From Alkaliphilus hydrothermalis (GTDB lineage Bacteria > Bacillota > Clostridia > Peptostreptococcales > Natronincolaceae): a stretch of DNA of 41,339 nt. Location: contig NZ_JAFBEE010000024.1 of NCBI RefSeq assembly GCF_016908555.1, forward strand, positions 1 through 41,339, read 5' to 3'. Both the position numbers and the translations under genes were made by a program. A model generated the notes under the pieces. It did no database searches and was not told the DNA's origin. It saw only the letters and a program-made list of their open reading frames with translations. Shown here piece by piece: positions 33,984 through 41,339 of this stretch; position 1 is the stretch's first letter; each line of letters begins with the position of its first letter.

Positions 33984-34018
33984 GAAAAAGACTTGAATCT
34001 CTGATCCAAGTCTTTTTC
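33984..34018. terminator. bidirectional terminator between thiT and the methyltransferase gene
   Basis: GAAAAAGACTTG is perfectly complementary to CAAGTCTTTTTC around an 11-nt loop, with T-runs in both directions. Confidence 0.85.
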
Positions 34019-34042
34019 TACTTTTTGAGTTAGTTTATATTT

Positions 34043-34615
34043 TTATTTTTCTGCTACAACTCCATAGAAATAATCTCCCACTTCATGATACTTTACATCT
34101 TTAAACCCTATTTCCTGTAGGCTTTGTCCTATTTCTTCTTGCTGTAATCTATGTTCCATCGGTGGTCCCCAGTCTTGTTCTTCCTTCTTCCACTCTACGA
34201 TGACAATTTTCCCTTTTGGTTTCAGAATTCTTTGTACTTCCTTTAGAAATAATTGAATCTCATCCGCCTCGTGGAGAACTGTGCAAATAAAAGCATATGT
34301 AATAAAATCATCCTCAACCTTCATATCATTTTCTTTAGTGATGATGGTTTTGATATTTAGGATTTCTTGCTCTTCAATTTTCTTCTCCAGTTCTTCAATC
34401 ATCTCTAAGGAAATATCCATTCCGTATACTTTTCCCGACTCCCCTACTATTTCTCCTGCTGGGATCGTAAAGTATCCGATACCACAACCTATATCAGCGC
34501 AGATGTCCCCCTCCTGTAAGCCTAAGTTCTCTAATACTTTATAGGGGGGTAGAGCTGCCCGCCGTTTCTCATTGTCTAGTCTCTCTTTATTAGCAATATT
34601 AAATTTATGAGCCAT
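34043..34615 (-). CDS. class I SAM-dependent methyltransferase
   Basis: A 190-residue soluble methyltransferase. Motif I is CADIGCGIGYFTIPAG near residue 38, the acidic end of strand 2 is YGMDIS near 64, and motif IV/post-I segments continue in YAFICTVLHEADEI near 108 and LKPKGKIVIVEWKKEE near 135. The pattern resembles Methyltransf_11 UbiE/arsenite-like proteins, but no cysteine set for arsenite is seen. The substrate is unknown. It is a single gene with a short leader (TACAAT-like -10). Confidence 0.9.
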   Translation of the reverse strand: MAHKFNIANKERLDNEKRRAALPPYKVLENLGLQEGDICADIGCGIGYFTIPAGEIVGESGKVYGMDISLEMIEELEKKIEEQEILNIKTIITKENDMKVEDDFITYAFICTVLHEADEIQLFLKEVQRILKPKGKIVIVEWKKEEQDWGPPMEHRLQQEEIGQSLQEIGFKDVKYHEVGDYFYGVVAEK

Positions 34616-34837
34616 TTAATCACCTTTACCTTTTGATTATTTAATACTAACTCTAATTTTTATATTGTAGCACAGACCCATGTAGCAAATCAAATCAACT
34701 ACAAATCCATTAAGTATGTAGTATATTCATTAACTAATCTTTCCCCAAATATACGTTAATTTCTTTACATATCCATTCATTTTGTGGGTAAGAATACTAT
34801 AAGTTTATAATACTCATTACTTTAGGAGGGAAAAACC

Positions 34838-35434
34838 GTGAAAAACTTTTATAAAGCAGTTGAAGACCGTCGCTCCATTTATGGAATTAGTAAAGAAGAG
34901 GTGGTTTCCGACGAAAAGATTCTGGAAATCATTAATCACGCTGTTACCTATGCCCCTACTGCCTTCAATTCCCAAAGTGGAAGGATTTTAGTTTTATTTA
35001 GAGAGCATCATGATCGACTATGGGATATTACTAAAGAAACTTTAAGAAGAATTGTTCCTGCTAAAAAGTTTGCATCAACTGAGGAGAAGATCAAATCTTT
35101 TCGTAGTGGTTATGGAACCATTCTATTTTTCGAAAATCAAATAGTCGTAAGAGGACTTCAAGAGAAGTTCCCCAGCTATCAAGAAACCTTCCCTATATGG
35201 TCCCAACAGTCCTCCGGAATGCTACAATACATAATTTGGACTGCTTTAGAAGCAGAAGGTTTAGGTGCTTCATTACAACACTATAATCCGTTGATTGACG
35301 ACGAAGTAAAAAAAGAATGGGATATTTCACAGGATTGGAAGCTTATTGCTCAAATGCCCTTTGGTAAACCTACTGCACCAGCAGCAGCTAAGGAATTTAT
35401 GCCATTGGAAGGTCGCATAAAAGTATTCAAATAA
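34838..35434 (+). CDS. nitroreductase family protein (FMN oxidoreductase)
   Basis: A 198-residue FMN-dependent NAD(P)H oxidoreductase. The N-terminal VEDRRSIYGISKE region supplies the FMN-phosphate arginines. The YAPTAFNSQSGRILVLF segment (near residue 46), FPIWSQQSSGMLQYIIWTALEAEGLGASLQHYNP (near 127) and C-terminal PFGKP are those of the YdgI/Frm2-like subgroup. The start is a GTG with AGGAGGG 7 bases upstream. It is a single gene ending in a strong terminator. Likely roles are reduction of nitro or quinone compounds or fatty-acid-linked redox stress. Confidence 0.9.
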   Translation: MKNFYKAVEDRRSIYGISKEEVVSDEKILEIINHAVTYAPTAFNSQSGRILVLFREHHDRLWDITKETLRRIVPAKKFASTEEKIKSFRSGYGTILFFENQIVVRGLQEKFPSYQETFPIWSQQSSGMLQYIIWTALEAEGLGASLQHYNPLIDDEVKKEWDISQDWKLIAQMPFGKPTAPAAAKEFMPLEGRIKVFK

Positions 35435-35460
35435 GTTAACAGCCAAACAACTACTTGAAT

Positions 35461-35498
35461 AAAAAAGGTGCTAGTTCCAAAGAGCTAACACCTTTTTT
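35461..35498. terminator. bidirectional terminator between nitroreductase and pirin genes
   Basis: AAAAAAGGTG/CACCTTTTTT with an inner CTAG/CTAA-type pairing and T-runs on both strands serves the two convergent genes. Confidence 0.85.
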
Positions 35499-35501
35499 AT
35501 G

Positions 35502-36215
35502 CTAATGGGTTTTACCAGAGTTCTTTGCCATCTCAATGACTAATATATGGGAGGTTTTAGTAGCCTTAATTTTAACATCCTCCTCTACAATTTTCATCCC
35601 ATCCCTTTCATTTAGTATGTGTTGATTGATTATTGAAACTCCCTCTATTTGTACTAAATAAGCTTGGCGGCCATCCTTAACTGCAAGGTCTATTTCTTTC
35701 CCTGATTCAAGCTCTAGGGCGTAGAAATTTACATCCTGATTCATCTTAATTGGCGCACTTCCTTTTTTGCTGGAGATCAAATGTAACCATGTATTTAATC
35801 GGGCATTCCAATCAAATTTATAATCTCCGTAGTCGGGAGTATGGCCTTTTTTATCGGGAAGAATCCATATCTGTAACGTTCTGATGGGTTGATCCTCTAG
35901 ATTGTGTTCGCTATGATATACACCGGTTCCTGCACTCATGTATTGTACTTGTCCTTTACCTATAGAGCCTTTATTACCCATACTATCCTCATGGGTCAAC
36001 CGACCCTCTACAACATAAGTGACAATTTCCATATCTCGATGGGGATGGGTTTCAAACCCCCTATTGCCTGAGATGATGTCATCGTTTAATACCCTTAAAG
36101 CCCCAAACCCCATATTTTCAGGATTGTGATAGTCTCCAAAAGAAAAATGGTAGGTGGCTTCAAGCCATGATAATTTGTTCTTTCCCATGTTTTCATAATC
36201 TATTTTCTTAATCAA
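35502..36215 (-). CDS. pirin family protein
   Basis: A bicupin of about 237 residues. The metal-binding motif HPHRDMEIVTYVVEG (His-x-His plus Glu) is followed by LTHEDSMGN and the AGTGVYHSEHN segment, all classic pirin/YhaK features. The longest open frame begins at 36305, but its first 30 residues are unlike pirins. I place the start at the TTG at 36215, where AAGGAGG stands 8 bases upstream and the protein begins LIKKIDYENMG. Pirins act as quercetinase-like or redox-sensing proteins; the role here is open. Confidence 0.9.
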   Translation of the reverse strand: MIKKIDYENMGKNKLSWLEATYHFSFGDYHNPENMGFGALRVLNDDIISGNRGFETHPHRDMEIVTYVVEGRLTHEDSMGNKGSIGKGQVQYMSAGTGVYHSEHNLEDQPIRTLQIWILPDKKGHTPDYGDYKFDWNARLNTWLHLISSKKGSAPIKMNQDVNFYALELESGKEIDLAVKDGRQAYLVQIEGVSIINQHILNERDGMKIVEEDVKIKATKTSHILVIEMAKNSGKTH

Positions 36216-36361
36216 CTGAACTACCTCCTTTTTTGTATGTTGAGTGTTATTTTTTATATACCCCGACTCAATATATATAATAGTATTTAACAATATTAAA
36301 TTCATTACTATGTTTTATATATGCTTAGAAAAAAAAATGAGTCATAGGACTTTACCTATAC

Positions 36362-37246
36362 TCACTTGTTTTTGAGTTCTACTACAATTATTTCAGGTCT
36401 ATTGAAGAGTCTTTGGGGAAAAATACTATTACCTAACCCCCGACTGACAATCAATGTTGAATCTTTTTCTTCATACTTACCAGAACTATATTTTGGTAAA
36501 AAACCTTGTCCTGGTGAGAATAAACCCCCTATAAAAGGTAGCCTAATTTGTCCTCCGTGGGCATGACCTGAAAAGGTTATATCGATATTGCTTTCTACAT
36601 AAAGAGAAAACAGCTCTGGTCTGTGGGAAAGTAATATCTTGAAGGAATTCGTCTGAGCTTCATCAATTTTCCATCGGTTTATCTCCAGTACATCCCTTAC
36701 TGATTTGCCTTCTCTATTCATTGCATAATCAAAGTTAGGGTCATCAATGCCTATGATATAGATTTGATCCCCATCTCTATTAATGGGAAGGTGGGTATTC
36801 CGAAGAACCTTGACACCCATCTGCTGAAGAGTCTTTTCTAGATTTGGGTATTCGTTCCATCTCCGTGCTTCATGATTTCCATTCACGTAATAGACTTCAG
36901 TAATCTTTGCAAGTTCCTCCATTAGTATGATGCTATGCTCTTCATTGTATCGCCTACTGTCGATTAAGTCACCAGTAAATACAATGATATCTGGCTGTGC
37001 TTTTTTAACTTTATTGACTAAGTACTTTTGGTTTTCTCCAAAGGATTTGCTATGAAGATCTGATAAGTGTAGGATTCTATAACCATCAAAGCGTTCTGGT
37101 AGCCGATTGGACTCTACGATAATATTGGTGGTTGTGATCATATTATTCTGTTGATATAGAAAGACTGGGATTCCCAGTATTAGTATAAGAAGGAATGCTA
37201 TTTTTTTAAGACCTTTTCTTTTGAAGAGTTTTTCTATCTTAATCAT
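36362..37246 (-). CDS. membrane-anchored metallophosphoesterase (YkuE/YaeI-like)
   Basis: A 294-residue calcineurin-like phosphoesterase with one N-terminal anchor (about residues 14-31) and the catalytic domain outside or at the membrane. Metal motifs in order are LSDLHSKSFG near residue 61, FTGDLIDSRR near 94, YVNGNHEARR near 120, LLSHRPELF near 204 and FSGHAHGGQIRLPFIGG near 228. The GQIRLP tail is typical of YkuE-like proteins, which act on cell-envelope or nucleotide/lipid phosphoesters. It is probably a separate unit, since a terminator precedes it. Confidence 0.93.
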   Translation of the reverse strand: MIKIEKLFKRKGLKKIAFLLILILGIPVFLYQQNNMITTTNIIVESNRLPERFDGYRILHLSDLHSKSFGENQKYLVNKVKKAQPDIIVFTGDLIDSRRYNEEHSIILMEELAKITEVYYVNGNHEARRWNEYPNLEKTLQQMGVKVLRNTHLPINRDGDQIYIIGIDDPNFDYAMNREGKSVRDVLEINRWKIDEAQTNSFKILLSHRPELFSLYVESNIDITFSGHAHGGQIRLPFIGGLFSPGQGFLPKYSSGKYEEKDSTLIVSRGLGNSIFPQRLFNRPEIIVVELKNK

Positions 37247-37340
37247 CTCTTTACCCCATTATTTATATTTTTTCTCTAAGAAATTTGCTTAATTAATCTT
37301 ATCATATTCATTTTAGGGTGTAAACTTTCTAACTGCCCAT

Positions 37341-37372
37341 AAAAAAACAGGTGTTCAAGTAGAGTGAACACC
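37341..37372 (-). terminator. intrinsic terminator after the degV-like gene
   Basis: GGTGTTC/GAACACC forms a 7-bp stem with a 9-nt loop, then TG and seven T on the minus strand. Confidence 0.85.
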
Positions 37373-37412
37373 CATTAAAAATTGATTATACTGTTTTGTT
37401 ACTGTTACAAAG

Positions 37413-38273
37413 CTATGAATCTCTACCAGTTCCAAAGAAGGTTACACACAATACCCCTGCACCTGTATGGGTTCCTATGACTGGTCCTATGTAGTTTATC
37501 ATGACGTCTTTTACTTTAACATCCTTAGTGATCAGATTTTTTAAATTCTCTGCCTCCTCTTGACAGTCTCCATGACTAATAAAAATCGTCTGTTCTTCTG
37601 GATTAACAATTTGTGCCTTTAATTCATCAGCTAATGATTTGATTGCTTTTTTTCTACCCCGCACCTTTTTAATGCTTCTAAGTCTTCCTTCGTCATCTAC
37701 ATTTAGGACAGGTTTTACATCTAATAAACTCCCTATAGCAGCACTGGTTGCGGATATCCTACCACCTCTTTTTAGATGATCTAAACTATCAACTGTAAAC
37801 CAGTGGTTTAGTTTGAGTTTGTTGTCCTCCAACCAATTAACAATTTCTTCTTTGTTTTTTCCCCCACTGAGCATTTCACAGCCACAGTATACCAGTGACC
37901 CTAAACCTACAGTAGCACTGCGGGAATCGATAACGCTAAGATCTGCATTTGGATATTTTTCTAGTATATTATTGCTGGCCATCAATGCATTTTCAAAGGT
38001 TTTACTTAGGGCAGAGGAAAACCCAATATAAATTACCGCTTGTCCCTCCTCTATATACTTAGAAAAGGCTTTCTCAAAGGTATAGGCTGTAATCTGGGAT
38101 GTGGTAGACATCTTTCCACTACGTACTAAATCATAAAATGACTTGTATCCCAAGGTTTTACCAAAATCATCTTCATAGTCTAGATTATCAAGGTGAAATG
38201 TGAAAGGTATTACATGTACATTATTTTCATTAAGATAGTCTGGAGAAAGGTCACAACATGAATCGGTAATAAT
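37413..38273 (-). CDS. DegV family fatty-acid-binding protein, non-canonical or damaged start
   Basis: DegV/FakB-type proteins bind a fatty acid for phosphorylation by FakA. Family segments are clear: STTSQITAYTFEKAF, VIYIGFSSALSKTFENA, VIDSRSATVGLG, the LKRGGRISATSAAIGSLLDVKPVL core, and IGPVIGTHTGAGVL. The first canonical start is a TTG at 38153, but the same frame continues upstream. There it encodes the expected N-terminus, including KIITDSCCDL, whose TDS is the family's lipid-head motif, so the gene truly extends to about 38273. No ATG, GTG or TTG exists there and a TAA stands at 38285. A good AAGGAGG at 38301-38295 points to an out-of-frame ATT next to an A6 run. Confidence 0.85.
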   Translation of the reverse strand: MITDSCCDLSPDYLNENNVHVIPFTFHLDNLDYEDDFGKTLGYKSFYDLVRSGKMSTTSQITAYTFEKAFSKYIEEGQAVIYIGFSSALSKTFENALMASNNILEKYPNADLSVIDSRSATVGLGSLVYCGCEMLSGGKNKEEIVNWLEDNKLKLNHWFTVDSLDHLKRGGRISATSAAIGSLLDVKPVLNVDDEGRLRSIKKVRGRKKAIKSLADELKAQIVNPEEQTIFISHGDCQEEAENLKNLITKDVKVKDVMINYIGPVIGTHTGAGVLCVTFFGTGRDS

Positions 38274-38423
38274 TTTAGTTTTAATAAATACCCCTCCTTA
38301 TAAAAATAGTAAGAACATTTTCATATTTATATTCTTTATTATTTTATCATTATTTGGATAATATTTAAACAGACTTTATTGCTACTTTTTATTTAAGTAA
38401 TATTCTTTTTTTTTAATTTACTA

Positions 38424-38480
38424 TTGAATAATATATCATTAAATGATATATTATATATAATGATATATCATTTAATGATA
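38424..38480 (+). promoter_or_regulatory. promoter with three overlapping or adjacent palindromes before padR
   Basis: TTGAAT and TATATT are 17 bases apart (38424-38429, 38447-38452). ATATCATT.AATGATAT (38433-38449) fills the spacer, AATGATATATCATT (38459-38472) covers the start site, and TATCATT.AATGATA (38466-38480) overlaps it. All share the half-site ATCATT, indicating autorepression by the PadR protein downstream. Confidence 0.75.
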
Positions 38481-38497
38481 CAGAAGGAGGAATGACC

Positions 38498-38830
38498 TTG
38501 CCAAGAAATGATTCATTGGAAACAGGTGAACTTACCGACACCGCCTATTATATTTTGCTAACGCTAATCGAGGCTAATCATGGGTACCTGATTATGAAAT
38601 CTATTGAAGAACTAACCGACAGTAAATTCTCCATAGGTCCTGCCTCTATGTATACCACCATCAAGAAATTGTTGTCGGTGGGCTTGATCAGACTGGTGGA
38701 AGATCATAGCGACAATAGAAAGACCTACATAACCACCGATAAGGGGATCGAACTACTAAAGAAGGAAGTCCAACGACGCAAAGATATGGTATCCCATGCT
38801 GAGAAAATATTTAATGAAAAGGGAGTGTAA
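38498..38830 (+). CDS. PadR-family transcriptional regulator
   Basis: A winged-helix repressor of about 110 residues. LTDTAYYILLTLIEANHGYLIMKSIEE followed by IGPASMYTTIKKLLSVGLI and KTYITTDKGIELLKKE is the PadR pattern. I take the TTG at 38498, 7 bases after GGAGG, over the ATG at 38492, which abuts the site. The DUF2812 gene follows after 3 bases, a common PadR partner. The promoter palindromes suggest autoregulation. Confidence 0.9.
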   Translation: MPRNDSLETGELTDTAYYILLTLIEANHGYLIMKSIEELTDSKFSIGPASMYTTIKKLLSVGLIRLVEDHSDNRKTYITTDKGIELLKKEVQRRKDMVSHAEKIFNEKGV

Positions 38831-38833
38831 AAA

Positions 38834-39355
38834 TTGAATGATACAAAACTTGTTGCTTGTGGAGGTTTAGCTTTTTTTGAGGAGAAAGACTTTAAAAAAT
38901 TGAGTAAGCTGGCTCAAGAAGGTTGGATACTGGAGGGTTTTAGTAGTTTTCTTTTCTATAGGCTTAGAAAAGGAGCGCCTCAGGATATTCAATATAGTCT
39001 TGATTATCAAACTAAGCCAGATGAGGAATATTTCTCCTTCTTTGAGTCGGCTGGCTGGAGTCATGTGTGTTCTGCCGGTAATGAAATGCATATTTTCAGT
39101 GCTCCATCGGGAACAAAGCCCATCTATACGGATGAAGTGTCTTTGATTGAAAAATATGAACGGGAACAGGTCCAGATGAAGAAGGTTGCTTTACCAGCCC
39201 TCGTATTGTCTGTTGTTTGGGCTCTTACTCTACTAACGATCTGGGTGAGTCCAGTTATCCTTGCATTATTATTGGTGACAATGGTTGTTTTGGTCTTCAC
39301 TGGTATGCCTTATTTGGCTTATGGGATTCGGGTTAGAAGGTTAAGAAAGGGGTAG
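38834..39355 (+). CDS. DUF2812-like membrane protein, partner of PadR
   Basis: A 173-residue protein. The soluble N-terminal domain (about residues 1-105) has regularly placed aromatic residues (AQEGWILEGFSSFLFYRL, DYQTKPDEEYFSFFESAGW), typical of DUF2812. Two membrane helices follow (about 117-137 and 140-160), then a basic tail. The start is a TTG with GGGAG 8 bases upstream. It is co-transcribed with padR; such pairs are known from Firmicutes, where PadR may be released by the membrane partner or its ligand. The function is unknown. Confidence 0.85.
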   Translation: MNDTKLVACGGLAFFEEKDFKKLSKLAQEGWILEGFSSFLFYRLRKGAPQDIQYSLDYQTKPDEEYFSFFESAGWSHVCSAGNEMHIFSAPSGTKPIYTDEVSLIEKYEREQVQMKKVALPALVLSVVWALTLLTIWVSPVILALLLVTMVVLVFTGMPYLAYGIRVRRLRKG

Positions 39356-39406
39356 GGCGTTATTAAAAGAGATAGTTTTGTATTTGACTTGATTGTAATA
39401 ATAAGG

Positions 39407-39436
39407 AAAGGCGATTATCGTGGGATAATCGCCTTT
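39407..39436 (+). terminator. intrinsic terminator after the padR-DUF2812 operon
   Basis: A perfect stem AAAGGCGATTATC/GATAATCGCCTTT with a 4-nt loop is followed by TTTAT. Confidence 0.9.
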
Positions 39437-39890
39437 TTATAGGTGGATGTTAATTCATAGTAAAGATTGGTGACAAGCCTACGGCTATATCAAGTGGTTC
39501 AAAGCATTGAATAGACTAGCCTACAACCATACTTATTTATTTTATTATTTATTTTTTTTTATGTGCGATACTCATGACTAGTCTTAGCAGGGGTTACATA
39601 CACAGCAAAAAATAAAAAACCCTGTGAATACTCGTAAGACTTCTCCTGCAAATACCCTCAGGGCTTTAGGAATCAAATAACTGTTGGTTTTAAAAAAAGT
39701 TTGATGAAAACAAGTGATGAAAGTATTGATTTATTATAAAATTAAGTACTTAGTTTTTTTAAAAAGTTTGATCAGATTAAACTTTATATAATTTTCGATC
39801 ATATTATATTTTTAAAAAAAGTCTAATCATTTTTACAAAAGCATATTCATAAAAAGTTCTAAGTCAAATAACAAAAATTTAAATATTAAT
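39437..39890. other. gene-free AT-rich stretch with recurring poly-A motif
   Basis: There is no supported ORF. A motif of the form A5-7 followed by GTTTGAT or GTCTAAT appears three times (near 39693, 39759, 39814), the middle copy being part of an imperfect inverted repeat AGTTTGATC/GATTAAACT. Near 39608-39670 a CCCTG/CAGGG-based structure with TTTTTTATTTTTT on the minus strand could be the distant terminator of hicB. Confidence 0.4.
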
Positions 39891-40331
39891 TCATTTTTTA
39901 TATGCTGCTTTGTTTTCAAAAAGGTGTTTATGATCATAAACACCTAAGTAGTTTTTTAAAGAATCTTGTAGTAGTTGAGAAAAGTTTACATTGTGCTTTT
40001 CAGCTAGATCATTTAGCCACTTAGGAATAGTTAGCGTTTTTTTCACTGATTTATTTAACATTTGACTACGCACCAGTGGCATATATGCTTCTACTAATGT
40101 AGTAAATGATTTTTTATCATTAATTTGTATAGATTCTGCAGGTGTTGGGCTTGGAATTTCATCTCCATCATCTTCCATACCATATAAATGTAATTCCAAT
40201 GCTTCTTTAGCCATATTATATGCCTCCTCAATTGTACCTCCATAGGTATAACAACCTGGTAAATCTGGAAAGCTAATATTGTACACTTCATTATCTTTTG
40301 TAAATATAGCAACATAAACATATCTATCCAT
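39891..40331 (-). CDS. hicB: HicB-family antitoxin
   Basis: A 146-residue antitoxin. Residues 1-70 form the HicB partial RNase-H-like domain that binds HicA (VYNISFPDLPGCYTYGGTIEEA, then AKEALELHLYGMEDDGDEIPSPT). The C-terminal part (about 98-135: KTLTIPKWLNDLAEKHNVNFSQLLQ) is a ribbon-helix-helix-like DNA-binding module for autoregulation. The ATG has AAGAGGTG upstream. Unusually it has its own strong promoter and is separated from hicA by 280 bases that include a terminator-like hairpin. Confidence 0.92.
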   Translation of the reverse strand: MDRYVYVAIFTKDNEVYNISFPDLPGCYTYGGTIEEAYNMAKEALELHLYGMEDDGDEIPSPTPAESIQINDKKSFTTLVEAYMPLVRSQMLNKSVKKTLTIPKWLNDLAEKHNVNFSQLLQDSLKNYLGVYDHKHLFENKAAYKK

Positions 40332-40370
40332 TTATAACACCTCTTAATATAATTTTATAATATATTATAT

Positions 40371-40399
40371 ACTATAATACGTACTTTTATGCGTGTCAA
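40371..40399 (-). promoter_or_regulatory. hicB promoter with embedded inverted repeat
   Basis: On the minus strand TTGACA and TATAGT are 17 bases apart. The spacer holds ACG-N10-CGT (40394-40379), the same spaced inverted repeat in the same position as in the hicA promoter. Confidence 0.75.
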
Positions 40400-40409
40400 T
40401 ATGCATTTT

Positions 40410-40462
40410 ATAAAAATAGCGAAATATTATCAGTTTCAAAACAAACGATAATTTTCGCTATT
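40410..40462 (-). terminator. terminator between hicA and hicB
   Basis: AATAGCGAAAATTATC pairs with GATAATATTTCGCTATT (one bulged base) around a ~15-nt loop, followed by TTTAT on the minus strand. It should end hicA transcripts before hicB. Confidence 0.7.
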
Positions 40463-40611
40463 CTCTTTAATAACAGAAGTGAAACTAGACTACATAGCCT
40501 CTAAACATGTCTTTCGATCCAAGTATCTCTATACCATACAAGTAACATATATTGTGTAATACTTTATTACCCAAAATGTATCTTATATGCCATTTTCCCT
40601 CCAAACAAGGC

Positions 40612-40806
40612 TTATTTTAAAAGCCCTGCTTGGCGAAGGATATTTTTTGCAGTTCCTTCCGGAACATCCTTCCTGGGATGAGGAACAGTAACTTTACCTT
40701 TTTTTATTGAATGAACTAAATGAACATGAGAACCTTTTTGAGCTTTCTCATACCATCCATCCTCAAATAGTAACTTTAACAGTTCCTTAGAAGCATATGT
40801 AGCCAT
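40612..40806 (-). CDS. hicA: HicA-family toxin (mRNA interferase)
   Basis: A 64-residue toxin with the double-stranded RNA-binding-like fold. KELLKLLFEDGWYEKAQKGSHVHLVH contains the catalytic histidine in GSH, and KVTVPHPRKDVPEGTAKNILRQAGL is the family C-terminus; length and motifs are complete. The ATG has AGAGGTGA upstream. It is transcribed from its own near-perfect consensus promoter and precedes hicB on the same strand, but not in the usual tight overlap. HicA cleaves mRNA; HicB neutralises it. Confidence 0.93.
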   Translation of the reverse strand: MATYASKELLKLLFEDGWYEKAQKGSHVHLVHSIKKGKVTVPHPRKDVPEGTAKNILRQAGLLK

Positions 40807-40836
40807 GGTATCACCTCTGTATATTAAATTAAGGAA

Positions 40837-40865
40837 ATTATAGCACGTATCCTAGGCCGTGTCAA
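40837..40865 (-). promoter_or_regulatory. hicA promoter with embedded inverted repeat
   Basis: A consensus promoter on the minus strand: TTGACA, 17 bases, TATAAT. The spacer contains ACG-N10-CGT (40860-40845), extended by one more base pair to CACG/CGTG. It matches the hicB promoter layout. Confidence 0.8.
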
Positions 40866-40971
40866 CCTATTTTTTACATAAACTTACAATATTTTCACAA
40901 TTACTCAATTGTAAAATTAACTTCCACCCTAGTTTCATTTAATAGTGGAAATAAGTCTTACAAATTATGGA

Positions 40972-41339
40972 GTGGACTTTAGTGTTGCAAATATTTACAA
41001 TTATACTATACCCCAATTAGCGATACCTCTCTTTAAATAAGGAGACCATTTATGGCTAAGTTCAAACATTTTACCCTAGATGAAAGAGTTTCCATAGAAC
41101 ACATGCTTAAGGATTCTTTTTCTTTTAAAGCTATCGCAAGAGAGCTCCATCGTGATTGCACTTCTATATCTAAAGAAATAAAAAAACATATAATACTTAA
41201 AAAGACTGGATCTTATGGTAGAGCTTTTAACAACTGTTCACATCTGTAAATGGTAAAATAAAATGGAGAGATTTTGGCAAACAAAAACGGAGAATAATTT
41301 CCAATATAGTACAATAAGAATACTCCTTCTGATAGAATT
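40972..41339 (+). pseudogene. truncated IS30-family transposase
   Basis: The ATG at 41052, with AAGGAG upstream, starts a 65-residue ORF. Its residues 1-60 match the N-terminal helix-turn-helix of IS30-type transposases (FTLDERVSIEHML, FKAIARELHRDCTSISKEIKKH, KKTGSYGRAFNNC). The frame then stops, and the following 90 bases carry no recognisable transposase, so the DDE domain is missing and the copy is dead. GTGTTGCA within 40981-40989, about 65 bases upstream, fits the left terminal repeat of IS30-family elements. The right end is not visible before the window ends. Confidence 0.75.

Noticed and set aside
40094..40321. A 75-codon minus-strand ORF within hicB
   Set aside because: It is an alternative frame of the clearly supported hicB gene.
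41052..41249. An independent small HTH protein
   Set aside because: It matches only the N-terminus of IS30 transposases and ends abruptly at a stop, so it is a truncated transposase and not a free-standing regulator.

Overview
The window looks like a chromosomal segment of a low-GC, anaerobic Gram-positive bacterium of the Clostridia. The codon use is AT-rich, Shine-Dalgarno sites are strong (AGGAGG types), and promoters are sigma-A-like. The gene set also fits: LL-diaminopimelate aminotransferase, ThiT, YdbC/PC4, DegV, and T-rich intrinsic terminators throughout. An Alkaliphilus-like organism is my guess from overall resemblance only. No rRNA, tRNA, CRISPR array or prophage is visible.

Layout. 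1-4.5 kb: sbcD-sbcC nuclease operon (minus). 4.5-5.3 kb: two small unknown membrane proteins. 5.5-7.1 kb: GNAT acetyltransferase plus P-loop kinase, preceded by a ~390-nt leader with its own promoter, a 9-residue leader peptide and several hairpins, two followed by U-runs. 7.3-12.3 kb: RND efflux operon (lipoprotein adaptor, pump, TetR) with a TetR-type operator over the transcription start. 12.4-13.9 kb: NUDIX hydrolase and a possible toxin-tip/immunity remnant. 13.9-17.9 kb: heterodimeric ABC exporter behind a ~380-nt leader with a 6-residue leader peptide whose codons form one arm of a terminator-like stem. 17.9-19.2 kb: yybP-ykoY (Mn2+) riboswitch and a CaCA antiporter. 19.15-19.5 kb: 127-bp palindromic tandem repeats. 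19.5-21.4 kb: PadR-fetA-fetB. 21.4-24 kb: YdbC, M48/YgjP-like metallopeptidase, dapL. 24.2-29.5 kb: five-gene MacAB-like exporter plus two-component operon. 29.5-34 kb: large unknown membrane protein, flavin reductase, hemolysin III homologue, TPP riboswitch and thiT. 34-38.3 kb: methyltransferase, nitroreductase, pirin, metallophosphoesterase, DegV. 38.4-39.4 kb: PadR-DUF2812 pair. 39.9-41.3 kb: a hicA/hicB toxin-antitoxin pair split into two transcription units, and a broken IS30-type transposase.

How it fits together. The segment is rich in export and stress functions (RND, heterodimeric ABC, MacAB-like, FetAB, CaCA), each with a visible and different control device: TetR operator, leader-peptide attenuator, two-component system, PadR operators, metal riboswitch. 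The most notable observation is that two unrelated operons, GNAT-kinase and the ABC exporter, share the same leader design: consensus promoter, strong Shine-Dalgarno, tiny ORF, then a long structured RNA with terminator-like hairpins before the first real gene. This resembles translation-sensing attenuation as known for bmrB-bmrCD of Bacillus subtilis and for leaders of several antibiotic-resistance genes. It suggests that both operons sense ribosome-targeting stress. All function assignments come from reading motifs, not from database searches.
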